Source: Cepaea nemoralis
Lineage: Eukaryota; Mollusca; Gastropoda; Stylommatophora; Helicidae
Length of the DNA: 64,000 bases
Direction of reading: 5' to 3'
Assembly (NCBI GenBank): GCA_014155875.1
Contig: JACEFZ010016116.1
Span: 308,501 to 372,500, forward strand
The notes beneath the pieces were generated by a model that saw only the letters and a list, made by a program, of their open reading frames with translations, was not told where the DNA came from and ran no database searches. This document shows positions 1 to 14,650 of the stretch, in pieces (positions within the stretch are counted from its first letter, which is position 1; each line of letters opens with the position of its first letter). The translations under genes were made by a program, and so were the position numbers.

Positions 1-3000
1 CTAATATCTGTACTGTCACCTGTACTAATATCTGTACTGACACCTGTACTAATATCTGTACTGACACCTGTACTAATATCTGTACTGACACCTGTACTAA
101 TATCTGTACTGACACCTGCACTAATATCTGTACTGACACCTGTACTAATATCTGTACTGACACCTGTACTAATATCTGTACTGACACCTGTACTAATATC
201 TGTACTGACACCTGTACTAATATCTGTACTGACACCTGCACTAATATCTGTACTGACACCTGTACTAATATCTGTACTGTCACCTGTACTAATATCTGTA
301 CTGACACCTGTACTAATATCTGTACTGACCACCTGTACTAATATCTGTACTGACACTGTACTATATCTGTACTGACACCTGCACTAATATCTTGTACTGT
401 ACCACCTGTACTACTAATATCTGTACTGACACCTGCACTAATATCTGTACTGACACCTGACTAATAGTCTGTACTGACACTGCACTAATATCTGTACTGA
501 CACCTGTACTAATATCTGTACTGTCACCTGTACTAATATCTGTACTGATCACCTGACACTAATATCTGTACGGTCACCTGTACTGATCACCTGCACTAAT
601 ACTCGTACTGACACCTGTACTAATATCTGTACGTCACCTGTACTATATCTGTACTGACACCTGTACTAATATCTGTACTGACACCTGTACTATATCTGTA
701 CTGACACCTGTACTAATATCTGTACTGACACCTGTACTATATCTGTACTGACACCTGTACTAATATCTGTACTGTCACCTGTACTAATATCTGTACTGAC
801 ACCTGTACTAATATCTGTACTGGACACCTGACTAATATCTGTACTGACACCTGTACTAATATCTGTACTGACACCTGCACTAATATCTGTACTGACACCT
901 GTACTAATATCGTACTGTCACTGTACGCACCTGCACTAATATCTGTACTGACACCTGCACTAATATCTGTACTGTCACCTGTACTGACACCTGCACTAAT
1001 ATCTGTACTGACACCTGCACTAATATCTGTACTGACACCTGCACTAATATCTGTACTGACACCTGCACTAATATCTGTACTGACACCTGCACTAATATCT
1101 GTACTGACACCTACACTAATATCTGTACTGACACCGGTACTAATATCTGTACAGTCATCTGTACTAATATCTGTACTGACACCTGCACTAATATCTGTAC
1201 TGACACCTACACTAATATCTGTACTGACACCTGCACTAATATCTGTACAGTCATCTGTACTAATATCTGTACTGACACCTGCACTAATATCTGTACTGAC
1301 ACCTGTACTAATATCTGTACAGTCATCTGTACTAATATCTGTACTGACACCTACACTAATATCTGTACTGACACCTACACTAATATCTGTACTGACACCT
1401 GCACTAATATCTGTACAGTCATCTGTACTAATATCTGTACTGACACCTACACTAATATCTGTACTGACACCTGCACTAATATCTGTACTGACACCTGCAC
1501 TAATATCTGTACTGACACCTGCACTAATATCTGTACTGACACCTGCACTAATATCTGTACTGACACCTGCACTAATATCTGTACTGACACCTGCACTAAT
1601 ATCTGTACTGACACCTGCACTAATATCTGCACTGCCACCAGTACTAATATCTGTACTGACACCTGCACTAATATCTGTACTGACACCTGCACTAATATCT
1701 GCACTGCCACCAGTACTAATATCTGTACTGACACCTACACTAATATCTGTACTGTCACCTGCACTAATATCTGTACTGACACCTGCACTAATATCTGTAC
1801 TGACACCTGCACTAATATCTGTACTGACACCTGCACTAATATCTGTACTGACACCTGCACTAATATCTGTACTGACACCTGCACTAATATCTGTACTGAC
1901 ACCTGCACTAATATCTGTACTGACACCTGCACTAATATCTGTACTGACACCTGTACTAATATCTGTACTGACACCTGCACTAATATCTGTACTGACACCT
2001 GCACTAATATCTGTACTGACACCTGCACTAATATCTGTACTGACACCTGCACTAATATCTGTACTGTCACCTGTACTAATATCTGTACTGACACCTGCAC
2101 TAATATCTGTACTGACACCTGCACTAATATCTGTACTGACACCTGCACTAATATCTGTACTGACACCTGCACTAATATCTGTACTGACACCTGCACTAAT
2201 ATCTGCACTGCCAACAGTACTAATATCTGTACTGACACCTGTACTAATATCTGCACTGCCACCAGTACTAATATCTGTACTGACACCTACACTAATATCT
2301 GCACTGCCACCAGTACTAATATCTGTACTGACACCTGTACTAATATCTGTACTGTCACTTGTACTAATATCTGTACAGTCACCTGTACTAATATCTGTAC
2401 TGTCACCTGTACTGTCACCTGTACTATCACCTGTACTAATATCTGTACTGTCACCTGCACTAATATCTGTACTGTCACCTGTACTGTCACCTGTACTAAT
2501 ATCTGTACTGTCACCTGTACTGTCACCTGTACTAATATCTGTACTGTCACCTGTACTAATATCTGTACTGTCACCTGTACTGTCACCTGTACTATCACCT
2601 GTACTAATATCTGTACTGTCACCTGCACTAATATCTGTACTGTCACCTGTACGTCACTGTACTATCACCTGTACTAATATCTGTACTGTCACTGTACTGT
2701 CACCTGTACTAATATCTGTACTGTCACCTGTACTAATATCTGTACTGTCATCTGTACTGTCACCTGTACTATCACCTGTACTAATATCTGTACTGTCACT
2801 TGTACTAATATCTGTACAGTCACCTGTACTAATATCTGTACTGTCACCTGTACTGTCACCTGTACTACACCTGCACTAATATCTGTACTGTCACCGCACT
2901 AATATCTGTACTGTCACCTGTACTGTCACCTGTACTATCACCTGTACTAATATCTGTACTGTCAACTGTACTGTCACCTGTACTAATATCTGTACTGTCA

Positions 3001-6000
3001 CCTGTACTAATATCTGTACTGTCACCTGTACTAATATCTGTACTGTCACCGTACTGTACTGTTACTAAATCTGTACTGTCACCTGTACTAATATCTGTAC
3101 TGACACCTGTACTAATATCTGTACTGATCACCTGTACTAATATCTGTACTGTCACCTGTACTAATATCTGTACGTCACCTGCACTAATATCTGTACTGTC
3201 ACCTGTACTAATATCTGTACTGTCACCTGTACTAATATCTGTACTGACACCTGTACTAATATCTGTACTGTCACCTGTACTGTCACCTGTACTAATATCT
3301 GTACTGTCACCTGTACTGTCACCTGTACTAATATCTATACTGACACCTGTACTAATATCTGTACTGTCACCTGTACTGTCACTGTACTGTCACCTGATAT
3401 CACGTACTATATCTGTACTGTCACCTGTACTCACGTATAATATGTACTGTCACCTGTACTGTCACCTGTACTAATATCTGTACTGTCACCTGCACTAATA
3501 TCTGTACTGACACCTACACTAATATCTGTACTGTCACCTGTACTAATATCTGTACTGACACCTACACTAATATCTGTACTGTCACCTGTACTAATATATG
3601 TACTGTCACCTGTACTAATATCTGTACTGACACCTACACTAATATCTGTACTGTCACCTGTACTAATATCTGTACTGTCACCTGTACTAATATCTGTACT
3701 GTCACCTGTACTAATATCTGTACTGTCACCTGTACTAATATCTGTACTGACACCTGTACTAATATCTGTACTGTCACCTGTACTAATATATGTACTGCCA
3801 CCTGTACTAATATCTGTACTGTCACCTGTACTAATATCTGTACTGCCACCTGTACTAATATCTGTACTGTCATCTGTACTGTCACCTGTACTGTCACCTG
3901 TACTGTCACCTGTGCTAATATCTGTACTGTCACCTGTACTAATATCTGTACTGTCACCTGTACTAATATCTGTACTGTCATCTGTACTGTCACCTGTACT
4001 GTCACCTGTACTGTCACTGTGCTAATATCTGTAATGTCACCTGTACTAATATCTGTACTGTCACCTGTACTAATATCTGTACTGTCATCTGTACTGTCAC
4101 CTGTACTGTCACCTGTGCTAATATCTGTACTGTCACCTGTACTAATATCTGTACTGTCACCTGTACTAATATCTGTACTGTCACCTGTACTGTCACCTGT
4201 GCTAATATCTGTACTGCCATCTGTACTGTCACCTGTACTGTCACCTGTGCTAATATCTGTACTGTCACCTGTGCTAATATCTGTACTGTCACCTGCACTA
4301 ATATCTGTACTGTCACCTGTACTGTCACCTGTGCTAATATCTGTACTGCCATCTGTACTGTCACCTGTGACTAATATCTGTACTGCCACTCTGTACTAAT
4401 ATCTGTACTGTCACCTGTACTATACGTATGCACCTGTACTATATCTGTACTGACACCTGCACTAATATCTATACTGTCACCTGTACTAATATCTGTACTG
4501 TCACCTGTACTGTCACCTGTGCTAATATCTGTACTGTCACCTGTACTAATATCTGTACTGTCACCTGTACTGTCACCTGTGCTAATATCTGTACTGTCAC
4601 CTGTACTAATATCTGTACTGTCACCTGTACTAATATCTGTACTGTCACCTGTACTGTCACCTGTGCTAATATCTGTACTGTCACCTGTACTAATATCTGT
4701 ACTGTCACCTGTACTGTCACCTGTACTGTCACCTGTACTAATATCTGTACTGCCACCTGTACTAATATCTGCACTGCCACCTGTACTAATATCTGCACTG
4801 CCACCTGTACTAATATCTGCACTGCCACCTGTACTAATATCTGTACTGCCATCTGCACTATTATCTGTACTGTCACCTGTACTGTCACCTGTACTAATAT
4901 CTGTACTGTCACCTGTACTAATATCTGTACTGTCACCTGTACTGTCACCTGTACTAATATCTGTACTGTCACCTGCACTAATATCTGTACTGTCACCTGT
5001 ACTGTCACCTGTACAGTCACCTGCACTAATATCTGTACTGACACCTGCACTAATATCTGTACTGACACCTGCACTAATATCTGTACTGACACCTGCACTA
5101 ATATCTGTACTGACACCTGTACTAATATCTGTACTGTCACCTGTACTAATATCTGTACTGTCACCTGTACTAATATCTGTACTGACACCTGCACTAATAT
5201 CTGTACTGTCACCTGTACTAATATCTGTACTGTCACCTGTACTGACACCTGCACTAATATCTGTACTGTCACCTGTACTAATATCTGTACTGTCACCTGT
5301 ACTAATATCTGTACTGTCACCTGTACTGTCACCTGTACTGTCACCTGTACTAATATCTGTACTGTCACCTGTACTAATATCTGTACTGTCACCTGTACTA
5401 ATATCTGTACTGTCACCTGTACTAATATCTGTACTGTCACCTGTACTGTCACCTGTACTGTCACCTGTACTAATATCTGTACTGACACCTGTACTAATAT
5501 CTGTACTGACACCTGTACTAATATCTGTACTGACACCTGTACTAATATCTGTACTGTCACCTGTACTAATATCTGTACTGTCACCTGTACTAATATCTGT
5601 ACTGACACCTGTACTAATATCTGTACTGTCACCTGTACTGACACCTGACTAATATCTGTACTGTCACCTGTACTAATATCTGTACTGTCACCTGTACTAA
5701 TATCTGTACTGCACTGTACTACTGTACTGTCACCTGCACTAATATCTGTACTGTCACCTGTACTAATATCTGTACTGACACCTGTACTAATATCTGTACT
5801 GTCACCTGTACTAATATCTGTACTGTCACCTGTACTAATATCTGTACTGTCACCTGTACTAATATCTGTACTGTCACCTGTACTAATATCTGTACTGACA
5901 CCTGTACTAATATCTGTACTGACACCTGTACTAATATCTGTACTGACACCTGTACTAATCTGTACTGACACCTGTACTAATATCTGTACTGTCACCTGTA

Positions 6001-9000
6001 CTAATATCTGTACTGACACCTGTACTAATATCTGTACTGTCACCTGTACTAATATCTGTACTGTCACCTGTACTAATATCTGTACTGACACCTGTACTAA
6101 TATCTGTACTGTCACCTGTACTAATATCTGTACTGTCACCTGTACTAATATCTGTACTGTCACCTGTACTAATATCTGTACTGACACCTGTACTAATATC
6201 TGTACTGTCACCTGTACTAATATCTGTACTGACACCTGTACTAATATCTGTACTGACACCTGTACTAATATCTGTACTGTCACCTGTACTAATATCTGTA
6301 CTGTCACCTGCACTAATATCTGTACTGTCACCTGTACTAATATCTGTACTGTCACCTGTACTAATATCTGTACTGTCACCTGTACTGACACCTGTACTGT
6401 CACCTGTACTGTCACCTGTACTAATATCTGTACTGACACCTGTACTAATATCTGTACTGTCACCTGTACTAATATCTGTACTGTCACCTGTACTAATATC
6501 TGTACTGTCACCTGTACTAATATCTGTACTGTCACCTGTACTAATATCTGTACTGACACCTGTACTAATATCTGTACTGACACCTGTACTAATATCTGTA
6601 CTGTCACCTGTACTAATATCTGTACTGTCACCTGTACTAATATCTGTACTGTCACCTGTACTAATATCTGTACTGTCACCTGTACTAATATCTGTACTGT
6701 CACCTGTACTAATATCTGTACTGTCACCTGTACTAATATCTGTACTGACACCTGTACTAATATCTGTACTGACACCTGTACTAATATCTGTACTGTCACC
6801 TGTACTAATATCTGTACTGTCACCTGTACTGACACCTGTACTAATATCTGTACAGTCACCTGTACTAATATCTGTACTGCCACCTGTACTAATATCTGTA
6901 CTGCCACCTGTACTAATATCTGTACTGACACCTGTACTAATATCTGTACTGTCACCTGTACTAATATCTGTACTGTCACCTGTACTAATATCTGTACTGC
7001 CACCTGTACTAATATCTGTACTGTCACCTGTACTAATATCTGTACTGTCACCTGTACTAATATCTGTACTGTCACCTGTACTAATATCTGTACTGACACC
7101 TGTACTAATATCTGTACTGACACCTGTACTAATATCTGTACTGTCACCTGTACTAATATCTGTACTGTCACCTGTACTAATATCTGTACTGTCACCTGTA
7201 CTAATATCTGTACTGTCACCTGTACTAATATCTGTACTGTCACCTGTACTAATATCTGTACTGTCACCTGTACTAATATCTGTACTGTCACCTGTACTAA
7301 TATCTGTACTGTCACCTGTACTAATATCTGTACTGTCACCTGTACTAATATCTGTACTGACACCTGTACTAATATCTGTACTGTCACCTGTACTAATATC
7401 TGTACTGTCACCTGTACTAATATCTGTACTGACACCTGTACTAATATCTGTACTGCCATCTGTACTAATATCTGTACTGACACCTGTACTAATATCTGTA
7501 CTGTCACCTGTACTAATATCTGTACTGACACCTGTACTAATATCTGTACTGTCACCTGTACTAATATCTGTACTGTCACCTGTACTAATATCTGTACTGT
7601 CACCTGCACTAATATCTGTACTGTCACCTGTACTAATATCTGTACTGTCACCTGTACTAATATCTGTACTGACACCTGTACTAATATCTGTACTGTCACC
7701 TGTACTAATATCTGTACTGACACCTGTACTAATATCTGTACTGTCACCTGTACTAATATCTGTACTGACACCTGTACTAATATCTGTACTGACACCTGCA
7801 CTAATATCTGTACTGTCACCTGTACTAATATCTGTACTGTCACCTGTACTAATATCTGTACTGACACCTGTACTAATATCTGTACTGTCACCTGCACTAA
7901 TATCTGTACTGTCACCTGTACTAATATCTGTACTGTCACCTGTACTAATATCTGTACTGACACCTGCACTAATATCTGTACTGTCACCTGTACTAATATC
8001 TGTACTGTCACCTGTACTGTCACCTGTACTGTCACCTGCACAAATATCTGTACTGTCACCTGCACTAATATCTGTACTGACACCTGTACTAATATCTGTA
8101 CTGTCACCTGTACTGACACCTGCACTAATATCTGTACTGTCACCTGCACTAATATCTGTACTGACACCTGTACTAATATCTGTACTGTCACCTGTACTGA
8201 CACCTGCACTAATATCTGTACTGTCACCTGTACTAATATCTGTACTGTCACCTGTACTAATTATCTGTACTGTCACCTGGACTAGATATCTGTACTGTCC
8301 CCTGCTACTAATATCTGTACTGTCACCTGTACTAATATCTGTACTGTCACCTGTACTAATATCTGTACTGGTCACCCTGCTACTAATATCTGTACTGTCA
8401 CCTGTACTAATATCCTGTACTGTCACCTGTACTAAATATCTGTCACCTTTCACTGACACCTGTACTGTCACTATATCTGTACTGTCACCTGTACTAATAT
8501 CTGTACTGACACATGCACTAATATCTGTACTGTCACCTGTACTAATATCTGTACTGTCACCTGAACTAAATATCTGTACTGACACCTGTACTAATCGTCT
8601 GTACGTGACACCTGTACTAATATCTGTACTGTCACCTGTACTAATATCTGTACTGTCCCCTGTACTAATATCTGTACTGTCACCTGTACTAATATCTGTA
8701 CTGTCACCTGTACTAATATCTGTACTGACACCTGTACTAATATCTGTACTGACACCTGCACTAATATCTGTACTGACACCTGTACTAATATCTGTACTGT
8801 CACCTGTACTAATATCTGTACTGACACCTGTCACTAATATCTGTACTGTCACTGCACTACATACTGTACTGTCACCTGCACTAATATCTGGTAGTGTCAC
8901 CTGCACTAATATACTGTACTGCACCTGTACTAATATCTGTACTGACACCTGCACTAATATCTGTACTGACACCTGTACTAATAGCTGTACTGACACCTGT

Positions 9001-12000
9001 ACTAATATCTGTACTGACACCTGCACTAATATCTGTACTGACACCTGTACTAGATATCTGTACGTGTCACCTGTACTAATACCTGTACTGTCACCTGTAA
9101 CTGATATCGTGTACTGACACCTTACTAATATCTGTACTGGACACCTGTACTAATATCTTTACTTCACCTGTACGTAATATCTGTACTGACACCTGCACTA
9201 ATAGTCTGTACTGTACACCTGACCTAATATCTGTACTGACACCTGTACTAATATCTAGTACTGTACACCCTGCACTAATATCTGTACTGTCACCTGTACT
9301 AATATCTGTACTGCCACCTGTACTAATATCTGTAACTGTACACCTGCTACTACTATCTGTACTGTCACCTGTACTAATATCTGTACTGTCACCTGCACTA
9401 ATATCTGTACTGACACCTGTACTAATATCTGTACTGTCACCTGTACTAATATCTGTACTGTCACCTGTACTAATATCTGTACTGTCACCTGTACTAATAT
9501 CTGTACTGTCACCTGTACTAATATCTGTACTGTCACCTGCACTAATATCTGTACTGTCACCTGTACTAATATCTGTACTGTCACCTGTACTAATATCTGT
9601 ACTGTCACCTGTACTAATATCTGTACTGTCACCTGTACTACTATCTGTACTGTCACCTGTACTAATATCTGTACTGTCACCTGTACTGTCACCTGTACTA
9701 ATATCTGTACTGTCACCTGCACTAATATCTGTACTGACACCTGCACTAATATCTGTACTGTCACCTGTACTAATATCTGTACTGTCACCTGCACTAATAT
9801 CTGTACTGTCACCTGTACTAATATCTGTACTGTCACCTGTACTAATATCTGTACTGTCACCTGCACTAATATCTGTACTGTCACCTGTACTAATATCTGT
9901 ACTGTCACCTGTACTAATATCTGTACTGTCACCTGCACTAATATCTGTACTGTCACCTGCACTAATATCTGTACAGTCACCTGCACTAATATCTGTACTG
10001 TAACCTGTACTAATATCTGTACTGTCACCTGCACTAATATCTGTACTGTAACCTGTACTAATATCTGTACTGTCACCTGTACTAATATCTGTACTGTCAC
10101 CTGCACTAATATCTCTGTACTGTCACCTGTACTAATATCTGTACTGTCACCTGTACTAATATCGTACTGTCACCTGACTACTAATATCTGTACTGTCACC
10201 TGCACTAATATCTGTACAGTCAACCTGTACTAATATCTGTACTGTAACCTGTACTAATATCTGTACTGTCACCTGCACTAATATCTGTACTGTCACCTGC
10301 ACTAATATCTGTACAGTCACCTGCACTAATATCTGTACTGTAACCTGTACTAATATCTGTACTGTAACCTGTACTAATATCTGTACTGTCACCTGCACTA
10401 ATATCTGTACTGTCACCTGTACTAATATCTGTACTGTCACCTGTACTAATATCTGTACTGTCACCTGTACTAATATCTGTACTGTCACACTGTACTAATA
10501 TCTGTACTGTCACCTGCACTAATATCTAGTACTGTCACCTGTACTAATATCTGTACTGTCACCTGCACTAATATCTGTACTGTCACCTGCTACTAATATC
10601 TGTACTGTCACCTGTACTATATCTGTACTGTCACCTGCACTAATATCTGTACTGTCACCTGTACTAATATCTGTACTGTCACCTGCACTAATATCTGTAC
10701 TGTCACCTGTACTAATATCTGTACTGTCACCTGCACTAATATCTGTACTGTCACCTGTACTAATATCTGTACTGTCACCTGTACTAATATCTGTACTGTC
10801 ACCTGTACTAATATCTGTACTGTCACCTGCACTAATATCTGTACTGTCACCTGTACTAATATCTGTACTGTCACCTGCACTAATATCTGTACTGTCACCT
10901 GTACTAATACCTGTACTGTCACCTGTACTAATATCTGTACTGACACCTGCACTAATATCTGTACTGTCACCTGTACTAATATCTGTACTGACACCTGCAC
11001 TAATATCTGTACTGACACCTGCACTAATATCTGTACTGTCACCTGTACTAATATCTGTACTGTCACCTGCACTAATATCTGTACTGACACCTGTACTAAT
11101 ATCTGTACTGACACCTGCACTAATATCTGTACTGCCACCAGTACTAATATCTGTACTGACACATGCACTAATATCTGTACTGACACCTGCACTAATATCT
11201 GTACTGTTACCTGCACTAATATCTGTACAGTCACCTGTACTAATATCTGTACTGTCACCTGTACTAATATCTGTACTGACACCTGCACTAATATCTGTAC
11301 TGCCACCAGTACTAATATCTGTACTGACACATGCACTAATATCTGTACTGACACCTGTACTAATATCTGTACTGTCACCTGTACTAATATCTGTACTGCC
11401 ACATGTACTAATATCTGTACTGTCACCTGTACTAATATCTGTACTGCCATCTGTACTAATATCTGTACTGTCACCTGTACTAATATCTGTACTGTCACCT
11501 GTACTGTCACCTGCACTAATATCTGTACAGTCACCTGCACTAATATCTGTACTGACACCTGCACTAATATCTGTACTGACACCTGTACTAATATCTGTAC
11601 TGTCACCTGTACTAATATCTGTACTGACACCTGTACTAATATCTGTACAGTCACCTGCACTAAAATCTGCACTCTCACCTGTACTAATATCTGTACTGAC
11701 ACCTGTACTAATATCTGTACTGCCACCTGTACTAATATATGTACTGTCACCTGTACTAATATCTGTACTGCCACCTGTACTGACACCTGTACTAATATCT
11801 GTACTGCCACTTGTACTAATATATGTACTGTCACCTGTACTAATATCTGTACTGCCACCTGTACTGACACCTGTACTAATATCTGTACTGCCACCTGTAC
11901 TAATATATGTACTGTCACCTGTACTGCCACCTGTACTGACACCTGTACTAATATATGTACTGACACCTGTACTGATATCTGTACTGACACCTGTACTAAT

Positions 12001-12490
12001 ATCTGTACTGTCACCTGTACTAATATCTGTACTGTCACCTGTACTGACACCTGTACTGACACCTGTACTAATATCTGTGCTGTCACCTGTACTAATATCT
12101 GTACTGTCACCTGTACTAATATATGTACTGTCACCTGTACTGTCACCTGTACTGACACCTGTACTAATATATGTACTGTCACCTGTACTGTCACCTGTAC
12201 TGACACCTGTACTGACACCTGTACTGACACCTGTACTGACACCTGTACTGACACCTGTACTAATATCTGTACTGACACCTGTACTAATATCTGTACTGTC
12301 ACCTGTACTAATATCTGTACTGACACCTGTACTAATATCTGTACTGACACCTGTACTAATATCTGTACTGTCACCTGTACTGACACCTGTACTGACACCT
12401 GTACTAATATCTGTACTGTCACCTGTACTGTCACCTGTACTGACACCTGTACTGTCACCTGTACTGACATCTGTACTGACACCTATACTG
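1..12490. repeat. Giant 24-bp minisatellite array
   Basis: About 500 tandem copies of a 24-bp unit made of two related 12-mers, TGTACTAATATC and TGTACTGTCACC. Some stretches repeat only the second 12-mer. The commonest variant positions are GTC/GAC (CTGTCACC or CTGACACC) and TGTACT/TGCACT, and they form long variant strings along the array. Because 24 is divisible by 3, long meaningless open frames appear on both strands (the longest is about 1260 codons on the - strand). Clusters of 1-bp insertions and deletions occur near 300-900, 2640-3450, 8250-9370 and 10100-10620. They could be real decay or assembly error. The array enters from the left edge and ends just before the GPCR-A TM5 exon, so it is intronic. 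Confidence 0.98.
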
Positions 12491-12520
12491 ACATGTGACA
12501 TCAACTGCCAGCGCTTGCAG

Positions 12521-12681
12521 CCTATTCCGGGAGAAGTCACGTGAGTACGTCATGGTGCCGGTGATTGTCTTCACTCCCTTGCTGATGGTGGTGGCCTTGA
12601 ACTTCATGCTCTACCGAGAGGCCAAGGTGCAGGTCAAGGACATCATGATCCCGACCACCAACACGCAGCTGTCTAAACTTT
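12521..12681 (+). CDS. GPCR-A exon: TM5 of a rhodopsin-class receptor
   Basis: This internal exon encodes the end of extracellular loop 2, TM5 and the start of intracellular loop 3 of a class A GPCR. The frame reads [20 protein letters not shown] followed by NFMLYREA. The Pro in mid-helix and the Asn-x-x-x-Tyr-Arg end are typical of TM5 in peptide-type receptors. The acceptor is TTGCAG ending at 12520; a second in-frame AG at 12511 would add three residues. The donor is T|GTAAGT at 12682, leaving phase 1. Joining its last base to the exon at 26982 gives an open frame into TM6, which supports both calls. Exons for TM1-4 must lie left of the window. The upstream intron is filled by the 24-bp array. 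The ligand is unknown. Similarity to FMRFamide/TRH-type receptors is only an impression. Confidence 0.75.
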
Positions 12682-12689
12682 GTAAGTCT

Positions 12690-12980
12690 TGGGCCATACC
12701 ATCCGTCCATTCATCCATCCATCCATTCATCCATCCATCCGCCCAGCCATCCAGCCATCAATCCACTCATCCATCCATTCGTCCAGCCATTGTCCAGTCA
12801 TCTATTTATCAATCCACTCATCCAGCCACCCACCCATCCATCCACCCATCCATCCATCCATCATTTTCTACATCCATCCATCGATCCACCCATCCATCCA
12901 TCCGTCCGTCCATCCATCCATCAATCCATTCATCCATCCGTACATTAATCAACTCATCCATCCATCCATCCATCCATATA
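12690..12980. repeat. Degenerate (CATC)n simple repeat
   Basis: Imperfect CATC/CATT tetranucleotide repeat starting just inside the intron after the TM5 exon donor. Frames rich in His-Pro-Ser-Ile are repeat artefacts. Similar tracts occur at 23.63-24.59 kb and 51.14-51.48 kb. Confidence 0.9.
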
Positions 12981-13022
12981 TTCTGGAGGCTGTACCGGCA
13001 GATGAAGAGACAGGCGATACCT

Positions 13023-13488
13023 GGTACACTTGTGTCAGAGAGCTTACCCTACCAGAGATACAAGAGACAGTACTGACAGGACAGTATAGGTACAAGACAG
13101 TCAGCCAATAGGGACAGCAGTTTGAGACAAGTAGGTTTAAGGTGACGCTTCTACTATCAATAGTCCACTTTCAAACACGTCTGTCTCAGTCGCTAGTCTA
13201 ACACCGTCTGCCTACACTCGGCCCGGGCTCTCCCTATCACGGGTCCTCACATCCCGTGAATCATGCTTGACCTGCCTTGGTCCGCCCGTCTCCGGTCTGT
13301 ACCTGAGTTACAGGCTCACCTGTCCTCAACCCTTTGGTGTCTGTCAACAGTAACAATTTGTCCCAGTCCTTCAATCTACCTGTCTCAAACTGCTGTTCCT
13401 GTTCGCTGACTGTCTTGTCCCTATACTGTCCTGTCAGTTCTGTCTCTTGTATCTCTGGTAGGGTAAGCTCTCTGACAGCGTGGTACCG
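13023..13488. repeat. Imperfect inverted repeat, arms about 115 bp
   Basis: The left arm (about 13023-13137) is closely matched by the reverse complement of the right arm (about 13371-13488), with a spacer of about 230 bp. Shared landmarks include GTCAGAGAGCTTACCCTACC, the block reading TGACAGGACAGTATAGG, and CAGCAGTTTGAGACA. Both arms read in the same open frame ([12 protein letters not shown]). On the - strand that frame stays open for about 74 codons, from about 13485 to a TGA at 13263-13261. In the left arm the same frame meets a stop within the arm. No family is recognised. It could be an inverted duplication of part of an unknown retroelement. Confidence 0.7.
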
Positions 13489-14650
13489 TTTATGATGATA
13501 ACAACCGACCTATTTCAAGTGAGCATGACAAAGGGAAGGCTTTTCTTGTACGATTTGTAACACAGACGGATCAGCAAGATAGAGCTATTAGAGATATGGT
13601 CAGAGAAGCCTTGTCACGGGTCACTAGGAAGGAGGACTGTGAGATTAAGGTGGAGGATATTAGACGGGTACCGAAGTGGGTTAAAGACACAGCGCCAGGC
13701 CCGGATGGGGTGAGGTACACCGATATGAGTAACATGAATGATAGGGACTTGGAGGAGATGGCTCTTTGTTTCAACCTAAGCATGAATACGGTGGAAATAC
13801 GCCACGATTGGCTGCATAGCTACCTGGTCCTACTCCCAAAGCCAGGTAAGGATCACTCCAGACTTAATGGATACCGAATAATAACCCTGCAAAGACGTAT
13901 GGCAAAGTCCTCAAAAAGATAGTAGCACGCAGGCTCAAACGAAATTTGGAAAGTCATAATCTGCTTCAGAAAGGCCTCGGGAGCTACCGGTCTGGGAAGG
14001 ACACTTGGGCCAATGCTGCAACTTTTACATTTGATGTCTACGAGGGCTTCCAGGATAAACAAGAGACAGTCGCGGTAGCTCTTGACCTGAAGGATGCGTA
14101 TAACAAGGTCAGGTATGATCTGTCGATATACACTCTGTTGGACATGGAGGTCTGGCCTTGCCTTGTCAAATGTGTTGCGGCATTCTTCTATGAGTGTAAA
14201 GTTGCACTGCGCATGGGTTCCTGTACTTCTGACTCCTGTACTATTACATCTTGGTTGCCCCAGGGATCTGCCTTGTCCCCAGTGCTCTTTAATGTCTTCA
14301 CCAGCAAAAGCGCAGCTACTGAGACACCAGGTGTGGGTAGAATCTTGGCATTTGCAGATGATGTGCTGGTGTACAGACAGGGCAGAGACAGGGCCAGTTT
14401 GGCGAAAGACTTACAGGTGGCAGTAAACAGGGTGGCTTAGTGGTGCAGGGACGCAGGGGCCATTATACACTCAGACAAGGCATCGATTGTGGATAACCGG
14501 ATCGCCAAGGCAGATGTCCCAGGTATTATGTTGAATGGATGTCCTCTTAGTAGAGAGAGAAAATTGGAGTACTCGGGTATCTCCTTTGACAGGTGTTTGT
14601 CTTTTAAGGATCATGTGGAGTCTTTGGTGGTGAAGGCTGATAGGGGACTT
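13480..14650 (+). pseudogene. LINE-A, 5' part: reverse transcriptase domain, decayed
   Basis: This is the RT region of a non-LTR retrotransposon, open from about 13485. Landmarks are APGPDGVRY, LVLLPKPGKDHS, the block VALDLKDAYNKV, LPQGSALSPVLFN and the catalytic FADD (ILAFADDVLVY, about 14350). The copy is dead. There is a frameshift near 13885, after the RIITL block, and an in-frame TAG at 14438-14440. No endonuclease domain precedes it, so it is 5'-truncated. The 543-bp-LTR element interrupts it at 14651. When that element and one copy of its GACTT duplication are removed, the frame continues exactly at 22436. The 3' half carries RNase H, so the parent belongs to an RNase H-bearing LINE group such as the I/ingi-like clades. 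The clade is uncertain. Confidence 0.88.
14646..14650. repeat. 5-bp target-site duplication GACTT (left)
   Basis: GACTT just left of the 5' LTR is repeated exactly at 22431-22435 just right of the 3' LTR. This is the duplication left by integration of the LTR element. Confidence 0.95.

Noticed and set aside
4469..8251. 1260-codon open frame on the - strand in the 24-bp array
   Set aside because: It only repeats a short Val/Gln-rich peptide because the unit length is a multiple of three. Long frames exist in other phases too, and it lies in an intron.
5955..9044. 1029-codon frame of Ser-Thr-Asp-Ile repeats
   Set aside because: Same array artefact, with no start context, signal or domain.
1..12490. 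CRISPR-like array
   Set aside because: Units are contiguous without unique spacers and the genome is eukaryotic.
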